From the NCBI GenBank assembly GCA_940337035.1, contig CALNHX010007724.1:1-64000 (forward strand): a DNA stretch of 64,000 nt, given 5' to 3'. How positions within the stretch are numbered: the stretch's first letter is position 1; each line of letters starts with the position of its first letter. Both the position numbers and the translations under genes were made by a program. The notes under the pieces are model-generated. The model saw nothing but the letters and a program-made list of their open reading frames with translations. It was not told the DNA's origin and ran no database searches. This DNA comes from Agriotes lineatus. Lineage: Eukaryota; Arthropoda; Insecta; Coleoptera; Elateridae. Positions 1 through 13,400 of this stretch are shown here, piece by piece.

Positions 1-713
1 TAATTTCCTTCTGAATTTCTTCAGCGATTGAACAATATTTTATTGTTATTTTCTCCCGTCTAAAATTTAAGTGTACCTCAATTAATTCGCCCTGTGAGTA
101 AGGATGTTTTCGCGTTGTACGTGAAACAACATTCAGCAAAGGCAGCTCTTCGCTCTTCAGTCGCAGACCCTACCTAGGTTGGGCAGGCTACTGGATCTCG
201 TAGGGGCCATTAATTGGGCCCGTTAGTTTTGTTTTGGCCAGAAAAGCATAAGATTAGAGAAGGCAGGGAATGCTTATGAGATAAAGCTGCTTGTCAAGAA
301 AATTTACTCAGCACGAAAGTATCTCTTCTTAAAGTGTGAATGTATTCGATCGACGAAGCAATAGAATTTGTTTCTGGCGGTTCTACTTCTAGATAATTAA
401 TTCTCAACAATTATTTTACCAATAGTTAATGTGTATGTTTTGTTAATTGTTAATACCTATAACTAAACTATAAAACAAGCAACTAAACTATAAAACAAGG
501 AGGTCAAGATGTTATAGCAACATATATGTAAATGTATTATTTTCCCTGATTATTGCATTTGTATACAATGGACCTAGTGGCCTTTTAAAGCCATTATATA
601 TCGCAGTTCATTAAAATGTCGGTCAAATAGATACTATGTTCAAATCGTCGTCGTTGTCTGACGTCCATGATCCTATTCTGATTTCACCTTATGCGTTCGA
701 ATTCTTTTCCCGA
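1..713. other. Left flank, no gene recognised
   Basis: This is AT-rich sequence to the left of the LTR array. I see no long open frame, RNA gene or known element. It ends with the 4-bp target duplication acta (714-717) of the array. A 20-bp direct duplication at 461-500 is the only local structure I noticed. Confidence 0.6.
461..500. repeat. 20-bp tandem duplication (x2)
   Basis: Two adjacent copies of aactaaactataaaacaagc, differing only at the last base, occupy 461-480 and 481-500. No function is evident; replication slippage is the simplest origin. Confidence 0.9.
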
Positions 714-717
714 ACTA

Positions 718-2535
718 TGTTACGGTATTAAAAGAACTTTACGACACCATCCAAGGTGAGCATCGCACCACGGAATCAGTCCTGAAAAACTGGCACACTT
801 GCCCTGAAATCGGTTCGAAATAGGCTAAAAGGGCCACGGCTGGGACCGTCAGGGAGTCGGGTGTGAGTCACACGATACGTTCTGGGCAAGCGTGTGGTGG
901 CATAATATATACAGGGTATGTCGAAATCATGAGGGCGCCACCAAGCCTGTCTTAACCCGGCTAACCGGCCTGGACGGTTAGACGGGAGCGAAGCACGCAA
1001 AATACTCCGCCGATAGGATTACTCAAGAAATGCAAGGTCGAATAACAATTTCGGGATTGCCCTTATGCAAGGATTGTAATTAGGTGTCAATCCGACCGCG
1101 ACTACGCAGCTGTCTCACCCACCTGTACGCGCAAAGCTCCCTCGTTCCGTCGCACAATAATCAGTACAATGAAGGGGGCGCTTATCTGAAACAGAACATG
1201 CACAAGTCGAAACAAAACAATAGTTCCCTTAGCTAACAAATCATGTATTGACTAACGGGTTTACAATGGGGCAGCAGAGTGCGTCGCCCTATATCTATAA
1301 CTAGATTATAACTAAGGACACCAGCTGGCGCGCGCTCTAAACTTAGCGACAGATGTTGAACAGTAATGAACAGTAATGAACAGTAATGAGCAGTAATGAG
1401 TACAAATATGCTGGCGCGACGCCTTATGCAGCGAACAGCAAAGATCAAATTAGCACTCGCGACATGGACAGTCTGCGATTCTGAATGAATGCACAAATAT
1501 GCTAGCGCGACGCCTTATGCAGCGAACAGCAAAGATCAAATTAGCACTCGCGACATGGACAGTTATGACGACAGTGCCTGTAGGCACCAGAGATGTGACG
1601 GCTCGCTCGCGTTCACAGCGGTAATCAGTTCAAAGACACATACCTTAATATGTAGGCGGTTAGGGAGCCTGGTACAGTTGAGTTGCGACAGGCTGCAGTC
1701 TTAGGTGGCAGGTACCTTCGATGTTCGACGGCTATAGGGATGAGTGCACATCCGCCACAATGGCGACGTGTGACGCGTCAGGACGCGTACGACGGGACGA
1801 CGAAAAAATGGGCCACTTTCGTTCTGCGGGACAGATCCTCGTAGGTCGAGATGAAGGGGGCACGACCCCTTACTTACGGAAGCAGGAACTGGGCTCAAAA
1901 ACACCCACGCTACGCCGAAGACAATTCGAAACTCACACTCACAACCACCACACAAGCGTTCTCTGCAACGGGCTGCGGTCAACTGCCACTTAAGGCGAAA
2001 ACGTTTGTCACATAAATGCTGAAGCAGCACTCGACGGGAAAAAGGCTGACGCCCCCGCCAAGGGCGGGAGCGCCGTACGAACTCACACACTATCCGACCT
2101 CTTACTCGATCGACGGCTCTCGGCTGAATGCCCAGAGGGAAGCGCTGGCACGGGTCACCTTGGTCGCGTCCCCACGTGACTAAACCTCGGCAGCCAATCG
2201 CAAGGCGATAGAATGAAACAAATTAATGCCGGCGTCATGATATCACGCCACAACGGCGTGCTTTCTAGAAGATTCGGAATTCTTGCGAGCGATACGCTCG
2301 GCTGCCAAAGCGCCATCAGAGGGGGGCTCCAACCGACGAGAAATGCTGCGTTTGGGGCCAAATATGTGCGACATCGTGATTCTAGAATTAGGCGATGGAG
2401 CCAAATAAAGAACTAAAAGGGCTTAGCATACGGGCACGCTGCCCTAAAGCCTAGGTGGCTATTTAAAATACCAAAAAGACCTGAATAAAGGCGTGAAATG
2501 CAATTAAGCATCTGCGACAGCAAAATGACTTAACA
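718..2535 (-). repeat. LTR 1 of array (3' LTR in element sense)
   Basis: This is an 1818-bp LTR with ends TGTT/AACA. It differs from LTR 2 and LTR 3 at several bases near its left end (around 745 and 844), where those two agree with each other, so LTR 1 is the outlier. It contains a 10-bp x4 repeat and a 71-bp duplication. Open frames inside are short, lie on both strands and have no recognisable domain. Confidence 0.9.
1361..1563. repeat. Sub-repeats inside the LTR (10 bp x4; 71 bp x2)
   Basis: Four head-to-tail copies of cagtaatgaa/g lie at 1361-1400. They are followed by a 71-bp segment at 1402-1472 that recurs at 1493-1563 with one mismatch. The same structure is present in the other LTRs at about 5318-5520 and 9275-9477. 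Repeated blocks within an LTR may be enhancer-like; that is inference only. Confidence 0.9.
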
Positions 2536-2543
2536 CTCCCCTT
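2536..2543 (-). promoter_or_regulatory. Polypurine tract, internal region 1
   Basis: On the minus strand the sequence aaggggag directly abuts the LTR start TGTTAAGT. This is the expected place for the plus-strand primer of a minus-oriented LTR element and fixes its direction. Confidence 0.75.
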
Positions 2544-4646
2544 ACTTGAAAGAGAGTTCCCCGAAGTCTCTTATAAAACAACGAGGCATTTTGCGACAAC
2601 GTAACGAGAACTCAAACGAAAACGCAACAACGAAAAACGAACAAAACAAACAAAAAAAACATTCGATACGATAGAGTGCACCCCCAAAGGGATTACGCAC
2701 ACTGGCCACCAGATAGGGTGCAAAGGTGGGAAGGGAGAAGAGGAAGAAGAAAGACTAAATACGCCAGTGGAAATACGTAAACTTTGTCGAAATCGGGTAC
2801 AAACAAGTCTTACACCTGTGGACACTTCCGACCAACCGTTCCAAAAGAACACAGGTAGGGGGGGGGGTATAGAAATGGAAGTCCAAAGTTTCACCCAAGG
2901 GTTACCTGAAGAGGGCACGCTGCGCGTCACGAGATCGGCGCATTGTGTGGATCCCACAACTGGTATGAGTACCCAAGAGGAGAGGATGAACCACCAAAAA
3001 AAAAAGGGAAATGGTTGTGACAGAAACTGTCAAAAATAGTCATAATCGGTAATAGGAAAAACTCAGTCCACCGAAATCCTCAATCAATACCGATGCCGGA
3101 GCCAAGTCGACTATTAAACCGCAAAGCGCGAGCTCGAAAGTGACTCCAACACCGAACACCAAAAGAAAATCCAGAAGAACCAAGTCTCCAAGGGTGTAGG
3201 CGTTCGATGACGCATGCCCAATAAATCCTTTTCAGAAATCCATGCGGCCCAAAGGGACTAGCTTACTACGACAGGGTCCACACGAAACAAAATGACCAGA
3301 AACACGCTCTCTTTATGTAATCCCACACAGGTGGTTGAAAATGGCGACGGCCAACGGTACGGTAAAAGAGCGCTAGGCCACGAAAACAACAGGGCATCAC
3401 TACATAGAAAAAAATTTCAAAATCTTTAAATACTTAATACTTGAATACCAACGGAACCTCGCGCGGACAGCATGCGCATTACTGCCACACAAAGCTCAGA
3501 AGCTTCAACGAAACTGTTCACAAAGAACACGATACTTGACAACATGACGTCATCAGACAAAAAGGGTATGATAAATGACAACAAAACGTCAACAAATACG
3601 AATCATTCCGACCAGCGGCAAAAGCTCGTTAAATGCTAACGGAAAGTGTACAAAACACTACTATGACTGTTAGGGGTGTCCACGAAGAAGTCGGTAAACA
3701 AGGTTGGGCGGTACATGATAATAATGAGTATGAGATAAAGGCCAACGAAAATAACTACACCAAACCAACTAAGAAGGTGGCCTGAGGGACGTAATAACCG
3801 CACGAGCGAATCTCCCCAAGCACACCAACAACAATCCACAACTGATCAACAAACCAAAACGCAGTGATGAAGCTGAAAATGAATTCCAACCTGCCCACCA
3901 AAAATCAACGCGGCACAACACCAAACGATAGAAAAAAAAATTGTCAAAATCGGTAATCATCAACGCCAAAATCGATAAACCTCGCTAACGTGAACGTCAA
4001 AATCGATAAACGTCAGTTCGGTACAACAAAAGTGTCAACTTAGCCCAAGGCTAAACAATGTAAACGACAGGGAATCGAAACTCCCAATTAAGCCTTCGAA
4101 AAGACTTTAAAAAAAACAAGGTCGGTACCTTCACTCAACAACATCTGGTACTAAATCCGACTAATACGGGATAAAATCTGCACTAAATGCAACAAGAGAT
4201 CTCGGTAGTATGAACTGGCTAAGAAAAACAAGAAACGACGGTAAAAATGACGAAAAAGGTACTCAAAATATGAAAAGACATGGAAAAACAAAAAGAAAAC
4301 TCAAAAAGGCGATAAACAACAACAAAACACAAAACTACAAATAGAAAATAAGAAAAGACAAGAAAAAACATATAGAAAACAAGAAAAGAAACGTAAAGAC
4401 AAATGACAACTAAGACAAAACATATACACGGTCAAGAAAACTAATGAAAATAAACTAAGAACAGGAAAAGACAAGAAAAGACATATAGAAAACAGAAGAA
4501 AACAGGAAAAGACAAATAGAAAACAAGAAAAGAAACTCGGTATTCTACTAAGAAAAAAACGGTTTACCAGTCCATACCACTTCGAAATGACGAAAAAAAA
4601 ACATTTGTGACAACAATATAAATGATAGACAACAATGAACACCAAC

Positions 4647-4664
4647 GCCCCACGTTGGGCGCCA
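4647..4664 (-). promoter_or_regulatory. tRNA primer-binding site, copy 1
   Basis: The minus strand reads TGGCGCCCAACGTGGGGC. It begins with TGG, the complement of a tRNA CCA end, and lies 9 nt inside the LTR edge at 4674. I cannot name the tRNA with confidence. The match extends 18 nt and is identical in both internal regions. Confidence 0.75.
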
Positions 4665-4673
4665 AAATTAGCC

Positions 4674-6491
4674 TGTTACGGTATTAAAAGAACTTTACGA
4701 CACCCACCCAAGGTGAGCATCGCACCACGGAATCAGTCCTGAAAAACTGGCACACTTGCCCTGAAATCGGTTCGAAATAGGCTAAAAGGGCCACGGCTGG
4801 GACGCTCAGGGAGTCGGGCGTGAGTCACACGATACGTTCTGGGCAAGCGTGTGGTGGCATAATATATACAGGGTATGTCGAAATCATGAGGGCGCCACCA
4901 AGCCTGTCTTAACCCGGCTAACCGGGCCTGGACGGTTAGACGGGAGCGAAGCACGCAAAATACTCCGCCGATAGGATTACTCAAGAAATGCAAGGTCGAA
5001 TAACAATTTCGGGATTGCCTTATGCAAGGATTGTAATTAGGTGTCAATCTGACCGCGACTACGCTGCTGTCTCACCCACCTGTACGCTCAAAGCTCCCTC
5101 GTTCCGTCGCACAATAATCAGTACAATGAAGGGGGCGCTTATCTGAAACAGAACATGCACAAGTCGAAACAAAACAATAGTTCCCTTAGCTATCAAATCA
5201 TGTATTGACTAACGGGTTTACAATGGGGCAGCAGAGTGCGTCGCACTATATCTATAACTAGATTATAACTAAGGACACCAGCTGGCGCGCGCTCTAAACT
5301 TAGCGACAGATGTTGAACAGTAATGAACAGTAATGAACAGTAATGAGCAGTAATGAGTACAAATATGCTGGCGCGACGCCTTATGCAGCGAACAGCAAAG
5401 ATCAAATTAGCACTCGCGACATGGACAGTCTGCGATTCTGAATGAATGCACAAATATGCTGGCGCGACGCCTTATGCAGCGAACAGCAAAGATCAAATTA
5501 GCACTCGCGACATGGACAGTTATGACGACAGTGCCTGTAGGCACCAGAGATGTGACGGCTCGCTCGCGTTCACAGCGGTAATCAGTTCAAAGACACATAC
5601 CTTAATATGTAGGCGGTTAGGGAGCCTGGTACAGTTGAGTTGCGACAGGCTGCAGTCTTAGGTGGCAGGTACCTTCGATGTTCGACGGCTATAGGGATGA
5701 GTGCACATCCGCCACAATGGCGACGTGTGACGCGTCAGGACGCGTACGACGGGACGACGAAAAATGGGCCACTTTCGTTCTGCGGGACAGATCCTCGTAG
5801 GTCGAGATGAAGGGGGCACGACCCCTTACTTACGGAAGCAGGAACTGGGCTCAAAAACACCCACGCTACACCGAAGACAATTCGAAACTCACACTCACAA
5901 CCACCACACAAGCGTTCTCTGCAACGGGCTGCGGTCAACTGCCACTTAAGGCGAAAACGTTTGTCACATAAATGCTGAAGCAGCACTCGACGGGAAAAAG
6001 GCTGACGCCCCCGCCAAGGGCGGGAGCGCCGTACGAACTCACACACTATCCGACCTCTTACTCGATCGACGGCTCTCGGCTGAATGCCCAGAGGGAAGCG
6101 CTGGCACGGGTCACCTTGGTCGCGTCCCCACGTGACTAAACCTCGGCAGCCAATCGCAAGGCGATAGAATGAAACAAATTAATGCCGGCGTCATGATATC
6201 ACGCCACAACGGCGTGCTTTCTAGAAGATTCGGAATTCTTGCGAGCGATACGCTCGGCTGCCAAAGCGCCATCAGAGGGGGGCTCCAACCGACGAGAAAT
6301 GCTGCGTTTGGGGCCAAATATGTGCGACATCGTGATTCTAGAATTAGGCGATGGAGCCAAATAAAGAACTAAAAGGGCTTAGCATACGGGCACGCTGCCC
6401 TAAAGCCTAGGTGGCTATTTAAAATACCAAAAAGACCTGAATAAAGGCGTGAAATGCAATTAAGCATCTGCGACAGCAAAATGACTTAACA
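4674..6491 (-). repeat. LTR 2 of array (shared middle LTR)
   Basis: This 1818-bp LTR serves as 5' LTR for internal region 1 and 3' LTR for internal region 2 (element sense is minus). It is nearly identical to LTR 3 and slightly different from LTR 1. Confidence 0.9.
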
Positions 6492-6499
6492 CTCCCCTT
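6492..6499 (-). promoter_or_regulatory. Polypurine tract, internal region 2
   Basis: The same aaggggag tract as at 2536 abuts LTR 2 on the minus strand. Confidence 0.75.
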
Positions 6500-8603
6500 A
6501 CTTGAAAGAGAGTTCCCCGAAGTCTCTTATAAAACAACGAGGCATTTTGCGACAACGTAACGAGAACTCAAACGAAAACGCAACAACGAAAAACGAACAA
6601 AACAAACAAAAAAAACATTCGATACGATAGAGTGCACCCCCAAAGGGATTACGCACACTGGCCACCAGATAGGGTGCAAAGGTGGGAAGGGAGAAGAGGA
6701 AGAAGAAAGACTAAATACGCCAGTGGAAATACGTAAACTTTGTCGAAATCGGGTACAAACAAGTCTTACACCTGTGGACACTTCCGACCAACCGTTCCAA
6801 AAGAACACAGGTAGGGGGGGGGGGTATAGAAATGGAAGTCCAAAGTTTCACCCAAGGGTTACCTGAAGAGGGCACGCTGCGCGTCACGAGATCGGCGCAT
6901 TGTGTGGATCCCACAACTGGTATGAGTACCCAAGAGGAGAGGATGAACCACCAAAAAAAAAAGGGAAATGGTTGTGACAGAAACTGTCAAAAATAGTCAT
7001 AATCGGTAATAGGAAAAACTCAGTCCACCGAAATCCTCAATCAATACCGATGCCGGAGCCAAGTCGACTATTAAACCGCAAAGCGCGAGCTCGAAAGTGA
7101 CTCCAACACCGAACACCAAAAGAAAATCCAGAAGAACCAAGTCTCCAAGGGTGTAGGCGTTCGATGACGCATGCCCAATAAATCCTTTTCAGAAATCCAT
7201 GCGGCCCAAAGGGACTAGCTTACTACGACAGGGTCCACACGAAACAAAATGACCAGAAACACGCTCTCTTTATGTAATCCCACACAGGTGGTTGAAAATG
7301 GCGACGGCCAACGGTACGGTAAAAGAGCGCTAGGCCACGAAAACAACAGGGCATCACTACATAGAAAAAAATTTCAAAATCTTTAAATACTTAATACTTG
7401 AATACCAACGGAACCTCGCGCGGACAGCATGCGCATTACTGCCACACAAAGCTCAGAAGCTTCAACGAAACTGTTCACAAAGAACACGATACTTGACAAC
7501 ATGACGTCATCAGACAAAAAGGGTATGATAAATGACAACAAAACGTCAACAAATACGAATCATTCCGACCAGCGGCAAAAGCTCGTTAAATGCTAACGGA
7601 AAGTGTACAAAACACTACTATGACTGTTAGGGGTGTCCACGAAGAAGTCGGTAAACAAGGTTGGGCGGTACATGATAATAATGAGTATGAGATAAAGGCC
7701 AACGAAAATAACTACACCAAACCAACTAAGAAGGTGGCCTGAGGGACGTAATAACCGCACGAGCGAATCTCCCCAAGCACACCAACAACAATCCACAACT
7801 GATCAACAAACCAAAACGCAGTGATGAAGCTGAAAATGAATTCCAACCTGCCCACCAAAAATCAACGCGGCACAACACCAAACGATAGAAAAAAAAATTG
7901 TCAAAATCGGTAATCATCAACGCCAAAATCGATAAACCTCGCTAACGTGAACGTCAAAATCGATAAACGTCAGTTCGGTACAACAAAAGTGTCAACTTAG
8001 CCCAAGGCTAAACAATGTAAACGACAGGGAATCGAAACTCCCAATTAAGCCTTCGAAAAGACTTTAAAAAAAACAAGGTCGGTACCTTCACTCAACAACA
8101 TCTGGTACTAAATCCGACTAATACGGGATAAAATCTGCACTAAATGCAACAAGAGATCTCGGTAGTATGAACTGGCTAAGAAAAACAAGAAACGACGGTA
8201 AAAATGACGAAAAAGGTACTCAAAATATGAAAAGACATGGAAAAACAAAAAGAAAACTCAAAAAGGCGATAAACAACAACAAAACACAAAACTACAAATA
8301 GAAAATAAGAAAAGACAAGAAAAAACATATAGAAAACAAGAAAAGAAACGTAAAGACAAATGACAACTAAGACAAAACATATACACGGTCAAGAAAACTA
8401 ATGAAAATAAACTAAGAACAGGAAAAGACAAGAAAAGACATATAGAAAACTGAAGAAAACAGGAAAAGACAAATAGAAAACAAGAAAAGAAACTCGGTAT
8501 TCTACTAAGAAAAAAACGGTTTACCAGTCCATACCACTTCGAAATGACGAAAAAAAAACATTTGTGACAACAATATAAATGATAGACAACAATGAACACC
8601 AAC

Positions 8604-8621
8604 GCCCCACGTTGGGCGCCA
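8604..8621 (-). promoter_or_regulatory. tRNA primer-binding site, copy 2
   Basis: Identical to the site at 4647-4664 and placed 9 nt from LTR 3. Confidence 0.75.
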
Positions 8622-8630
8622 AAATTAGCC

Positions 8631-10448
8631 TGTTACGGTATTAAAAGAACTTTACGACACCCACCCAAGGTGAGCATCGCACCACGGAATCAGTCCTGAA
8701 AAACTGGCACACTTGCCCTGAAATCGGTTCGAAATAGGCTAAAAGGGCCACGGCTGGGACGCTCAGGGAGTCGGGCGTGAGTCACACGATACGTTCTGGG
8801 CAAGCGTGTGGTGGCATAATATATACAGGGTATGTCGAAATCATGAGGGCGCCACCAAGCCTGTCTTAACCCGGCTAACCGGGCCTGGACGGTTAGACGG
8901 GAGCGAAGCACGCAAAATACTCCGCCGATAGGATTACTCAAGAAATGCAAGGTCGAATAACAATTTCGGGATTGCCTTATGCAAGGATTGTAATTAGGTG
9001 TCAATCTGACCGCGACTACGCTGCTGTCTCACCCACCTGTACGCTCAAAGCTCCCTCGTTCCGTCGCACAATAATCAGTACAATGAAGGGGGCGCTTATC
9101 TGAAACAGAACATGCACAAGTCGAAACAAAACAATAGTTCCCTTAGCTATCAAATCATGTATTGACTAACGGGTTTACAATGGGGCAGCAGAGTGCGTCG
9201 CACTATATCTATAACTAGATTATAACTAAGGACACCAGCTGGCGCGCGCTCTAAACTTAGCGACAGATGTTGAACAGTAATGAACAGTAATGAACAGTAA
9301 TGAGCAGTAATGAGTACAAATATGCTGGCGCGACGCCTTATGCAGCGAACAGCAAAGATCAAATTAGCACTCGCGACATGGACAGTCTGCGATTCTGAAT
9401 GAATGCACAAATATGCTGGCGCGACGCCTTATGCAGCGAACAGCAAAGATCAAATTAGCACTCGCGACATGGACAGTTATGACGACAGTGCCTGTAGGCA
9501 CCAGAGATGTGACGGCTCGCTCGCGTTCACAGCGGTAATCAGTTCAAAGACACATACCTTAATATGTAGGCGGTTAGGGAGCCTGGTACAGTTGAGTTGC
9601 GACAGGCTGCAGTCTTAGGTGGCAGGTACCTTCGATGTTCGACGGCTATAGGGATGAGTGCACATCCGCCACAATGGCGACGTGTGACGCGTCAGGACGC
9701 GTACGACGGGACGACGAAAAATGGGCCACTTTCGTTCTGCGGGACAGATCCTCGTAGGTCGAGATGAAGGGGGCACGACCCCTTACTTACGGAAGCAGGA
9801 ACTGGGCTCAAAAACACCCACGCTACGCCGAAGACAATTCGAAACTCACACTCACAACCACCACACAAGCGTTCTCTGCAACGGGCTGCGGTCAACTGCC
9901 ACTTAAGGCGAAAACGTTTGTCACATAAATGCTGAAGCAGCACTCGACGGGAAAAAGGCTGACGCCCCCGCCAAGGGCGGGAGCGCCGTACGAACTCACA
10001 CACTATCCGACCTCTTACTCGATCGACGGCTCTCGGCTGAATGCCCAGAGGGAAGCGCTGGCACGGATCACCTTGGTCGTGTCCCCACGTGACTAAACCT
10101 CGGCAGCCAATCGCAAGGCGATAGAATGAAACAAATTAATGCCGGCGTCATGATATCACGCCACAACGGCGTGCTTTCTAGAAGATTCGGAATTCTTGCG
10201 AGCGATACGCTCGGCTGCCAAAGCGCCATCAGAGGGGGGCTCCAACTGACGAGAAATGCTGCGTTTGGGGCCAAATATGTGCGACATCGTGATTCTAGAA
10301 TTAGGCGATGGAGCCAAATAAAGAACTAAAAGGGCTTAGCATACGCGCACGCTGCCCTAAAGCCTAGGTGGCTATTTAAAATACCAAAAAGACCTGAATA
10401 AAGGCGTGAAATGCAATTAAGCATCTGCGACAGCAAAATGACTTAACA
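8631..10448 (-). repeat. LTR 3 of array (outer 5' LTR)
   Basis: This 1818-bp LTR ends ...gacttaaca at 10448 and is followed by the right copy of the target duplication acta (10449-10452). It is the only LTR with unique DNA on its right, so it would drive the array if active. Confidence 0.9.
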
Positions 10449-10452
10449 ACTA

Positions 10453-13400
10453 TCCACGTGCTTTTGCGTCACTGAACAGCAAGGCCGTTGTTAAGCTATT
10501 TAGAATGTCAATTTGTATGTGATCAGGATAGATTTCTCGTTGCTGCTCTCAATCAGAGGCGCGAGGGAGGTTTTTAGTAGTTAAAACTGATTTCCACCAT
10601 AAATATACATCATTTTGTCATAGAATTTCAGAAAGTAAGTTATTAATCTAGAAGTAAATAAACATGTATTTCTAATCTTGGTTGTTATCCGGTAGACAAA
10701 AGTGGTAAAACACCAAAGAGTCCCAAATCGATGCGAGATTGGGGCAAACACACGTGGATAATTAAAACCAAACAGCAAAGAAGAGCAAATTCTCTGTTAT
10801 TTTAGAATGTTTCCCGGATAAACGATCTGGTCGCCGAGATGCTTAATCTCCATTACACCGTGCTCTTGTCACGCTTTGTATTTACCTCTAGAAGGGCATG
10901 AACGTTTTTAGCAGAATTCTTGTGGGATTTCCATCTACTTCTTGAAACCGATCCGTCATCACCCATCATATTTATGCCCGCAGCAGCGAAATAAACCCTG
11001 ATGCGGTTGCAGTCACCCGATGCTACATTTTTCCAATACTTAGGTCACTTTTCAATTTGTACCTATTGTTAACGTTCGTTACAGAATAGACGCGAATATT
11101 GCGGATTCGAAGCTTTTAGTGTCTATGAAACCTTTGTTTAATGCCATTCCATTTGCTGCCATGTTTTATGAATGAGCAGAAAATTATGACGGATCTAAAT
11201 TTTCCCTTCACTTCAATTGCGCACTGAATAGTCGGCATTCAGGGTGTAGAGTGAAGGGTGTAATGATATACTCCTAAGTGAAATGACTGACGATTGTCAG
11301 TGAATGCATGATGGAGTAGTTCTCGGTAAACTGCTGATTTTATTCGGAAATAACGGTTCGCCTTCATCTGTTGGATCGTTTTCTGATCGTGCCGGCAATA
11401 AGAAACTTCGTGCAGCGGATGGAAATAAGTTAGAGGAGATACAAAGTAAATTACGTCAAGTAGTATATGGAAAGCCACTATAGGAAACTCGTTAAAACTG
11501 TGATTTGAAATTTTTTCGATATAATTCAGCACATAAATATGCGCTGAGCTAATCTATAAATAATCATAAAACTATTAGATGCATAACGGTGAAATTAATC
11601 ATATCACATCAATTTGATAGAAGAAACGTATTAAGTAATGGGATAGCACAAAATAACACTTCCTCTACACTAAAAAGTTTCAACATACTCCACATTAATT
11701 AGATCCTTGTATGTAGAGTGCAACTATATTATTATCACTGTCAAAATCATCACACTATTTCTCGTAAAATCCGGCAGGAAAAATCGAATAAAGTTCGAAT
11801 CTTCTTTAAAAATTTTACCTCGCTTACAATGATTATTCTAGAAGTATGTAAATACATATTTGGCCGTCATTCTTTGAAATATTCATTAGTATTCTTCAAA
11901 TGCCTCGTTTCTTAAGGTAGATAAGATTGACAGGTTGTCAAAGTGAACGTCCCCTGTGATTTTGTAAATTGTTTCAATTATGCATATTCTACGTCTTTTA
12001 CCTTTGGTGTCGAGGGTCATTGTACTATAAGGAAGCGTAAAATTACAATTCGTGTTTAGAACACTAAGCATTCAACTTCATTGTGTGATTTGTGTGCTTA
12101 TTCATGTATTTCATCTGGTTACTCTATCTTATTTATTTTTTTTTAAGAATTGTGTATTGTCAGATCAACATATAAGTGTTATACACGACATTTAGGATCT
12201 AGACAGTAAATGACAAGAACAATGACAGACTATTCTAATGTCTCAGACTGATCAAAAGAATTTATAAATGTTAGATTATAGGATAATCTTCGGAGGAGAG
12301 AAACAAAAACAAAGAAACGCGGCCCCAGTGACACATACTATTGTGGATATTTAGTTTGGTTCTGGTTAAATAAAAATTGCATTTTTTATGAAAAACAAAA
12401 ATTTATCAGTTATGATACCCTTTAAATAATTTATCAATCACACTACTTAATTATTTTTCCCCGACTAGTAATTAGGTTCGTAAAACTCTAATACCAGGGT
12501 TGAGTTTCTACATAGTAGAACATTTCCGCAAATGTATCATAATTGCACGAGTCTGGCGAATGCTTCTCAATAGAATTTTATCCCCAAATAGTGGTAGCGA
12601 AACGACACAGAGTTTTGAGTTCAATTTTACTTTTAATCCAAGCAAGCCGTTGTTAACTACGTCACAGGTAACTATCATTCAAAATAACTGGAACTTCGTA
12701 ACTATGCAAACCTTTTTATCGGTAACCAGGGACGCCGTCTAATCCAACGCTGTCTTGATCCCAATTTCAAAAGGACGACAACCTGGTTCAGAGCTTTTTT
12801 GGGCCGCCACATGCTGGAAACTGCTCAAAGTATGCCGTTTAATTTCACTCTCTGCCGTCGTCTGCTCGCTAGAACCGTCTGCGATGCTTTGCTACTTGCC
12901 TGATTTTTCTGATACTCCCAATGTCGCTGCTATTCGTGGTATCTGCTGTCAGGCTTCGTTTGCTGTTTCAAATCATTGCTGCTTTTCTCCAAATTGGGAC
13001 TGTGTTCAAGTCCGGAGTTTTGCTGTTCCAATCTTGATTATTAACTGATTACCGGAAACACTGCACCTACACAAACTAGTTATAATCTGGATAACAATAA
13101 TACTATCAGTTGGAACTCAAAAGGACTTTAACTACACGAAGATTTACAACAATTTTATTTGGAAGCCAGAACACAACCTTCTACTTGGCTTGACTTGGAA
13201 GAGTTTTTAAATTATTATTTACAAGCGTTGCTTAGTAACCTTCTGCATTCTATTATTTGAGAGTACACGTACTTGATCTTATAAATTAAATATTTGTTTT
13301 GTCCAATTGTCAAATATTGTTGAGCTAACCTCCCGTTGGTTTTAATTCATATTGTTTTTACTTATCTGATTTTATTAGGCATGTTACATAATTTATTCAC

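Larger units (their letters stand above)
2536..4673 (-). other. Non-coding internal region 1 of LTR array
   Basis: This 2138-bp region lies between LTR 1 and LTR 2. It has no gag, protease, RT or integrase motif in any frame. The part next to the primer-binding site (about 4200-4600) is strongly A-rich on the plus strand (aagaaaacaagaaaag-type runs), which creates spurious Phe/Cys/Ser-rich minus-strand frames. Non-coding interiors with retained priming sites are typical of elements that supply only packaging and priming signals. Confidence 0.8.
6492..8630 (-). other. Non-coding internal region 2 of LTR array
   Basis: This is a 2139-bp near-duplicate of 2536-4673. Visible differences are a G-run length change near 6813-6822 and a single substitution near 8451. 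There is no coding capacity. Near-identity shows that the duplication is recent or homogenised. Confidence 0.85.
718..10448 (-). mobile_element. Tandem array of a non-coding LTR retrotransposon (LTR-int-LTR-int-LTR)
   Basis: Three 1818-bp LTRs (718-2535, 4674-6491, 8631-10448) alternate with two internal regions of 2138 and 2139 bp. The orientation is minus. Reading that strand, each LTR runs TGTTAAGT...CCGTAACA, is followed after 9 nt by a primer-binding-like site, and the internal region ends in a purine tract directly before the next LTR. The whole array is flanked by the 4-bp direct repeat acta (714-717 and 10449-10452), so it occupies one insertion site. A 4-bp target duplication fits Ty3/gypsy integrases. 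No gag or pol can be read, so this is a large non-autonomous derivative (LARD-like) that would be mobilised in trans. Unequal recombination between LTRs, or tandem integration, would give this form; the copies are nearly identical. Confidence 0.9.

Noticed and set aside
800..830. GGTTCGAAAT-like B box suggesting a tRNA gene or SINE
   Set aside because: No matching A box, acceptor stem or cloverleaf around it, and it is a fixed part of the LTR.
1489..2416. Small ORFs of 61-129 codons repeated in all three LTRs, apparently conserved
   Set aside because: They recur because the LTR is duplicated almost identically, not through selection. They lie on both strands, overlap each other, and have no domain.
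4301..4645. 114-codon minus-strand frame rich in Phe, Cys and Ser resembling a membrane protein
   Set aside because: It is the complement of an A-rich, low-complexity stretch (aagaaaacaag repeats) in a non-coding LTR interior; hydrophobicity is a composition effect.
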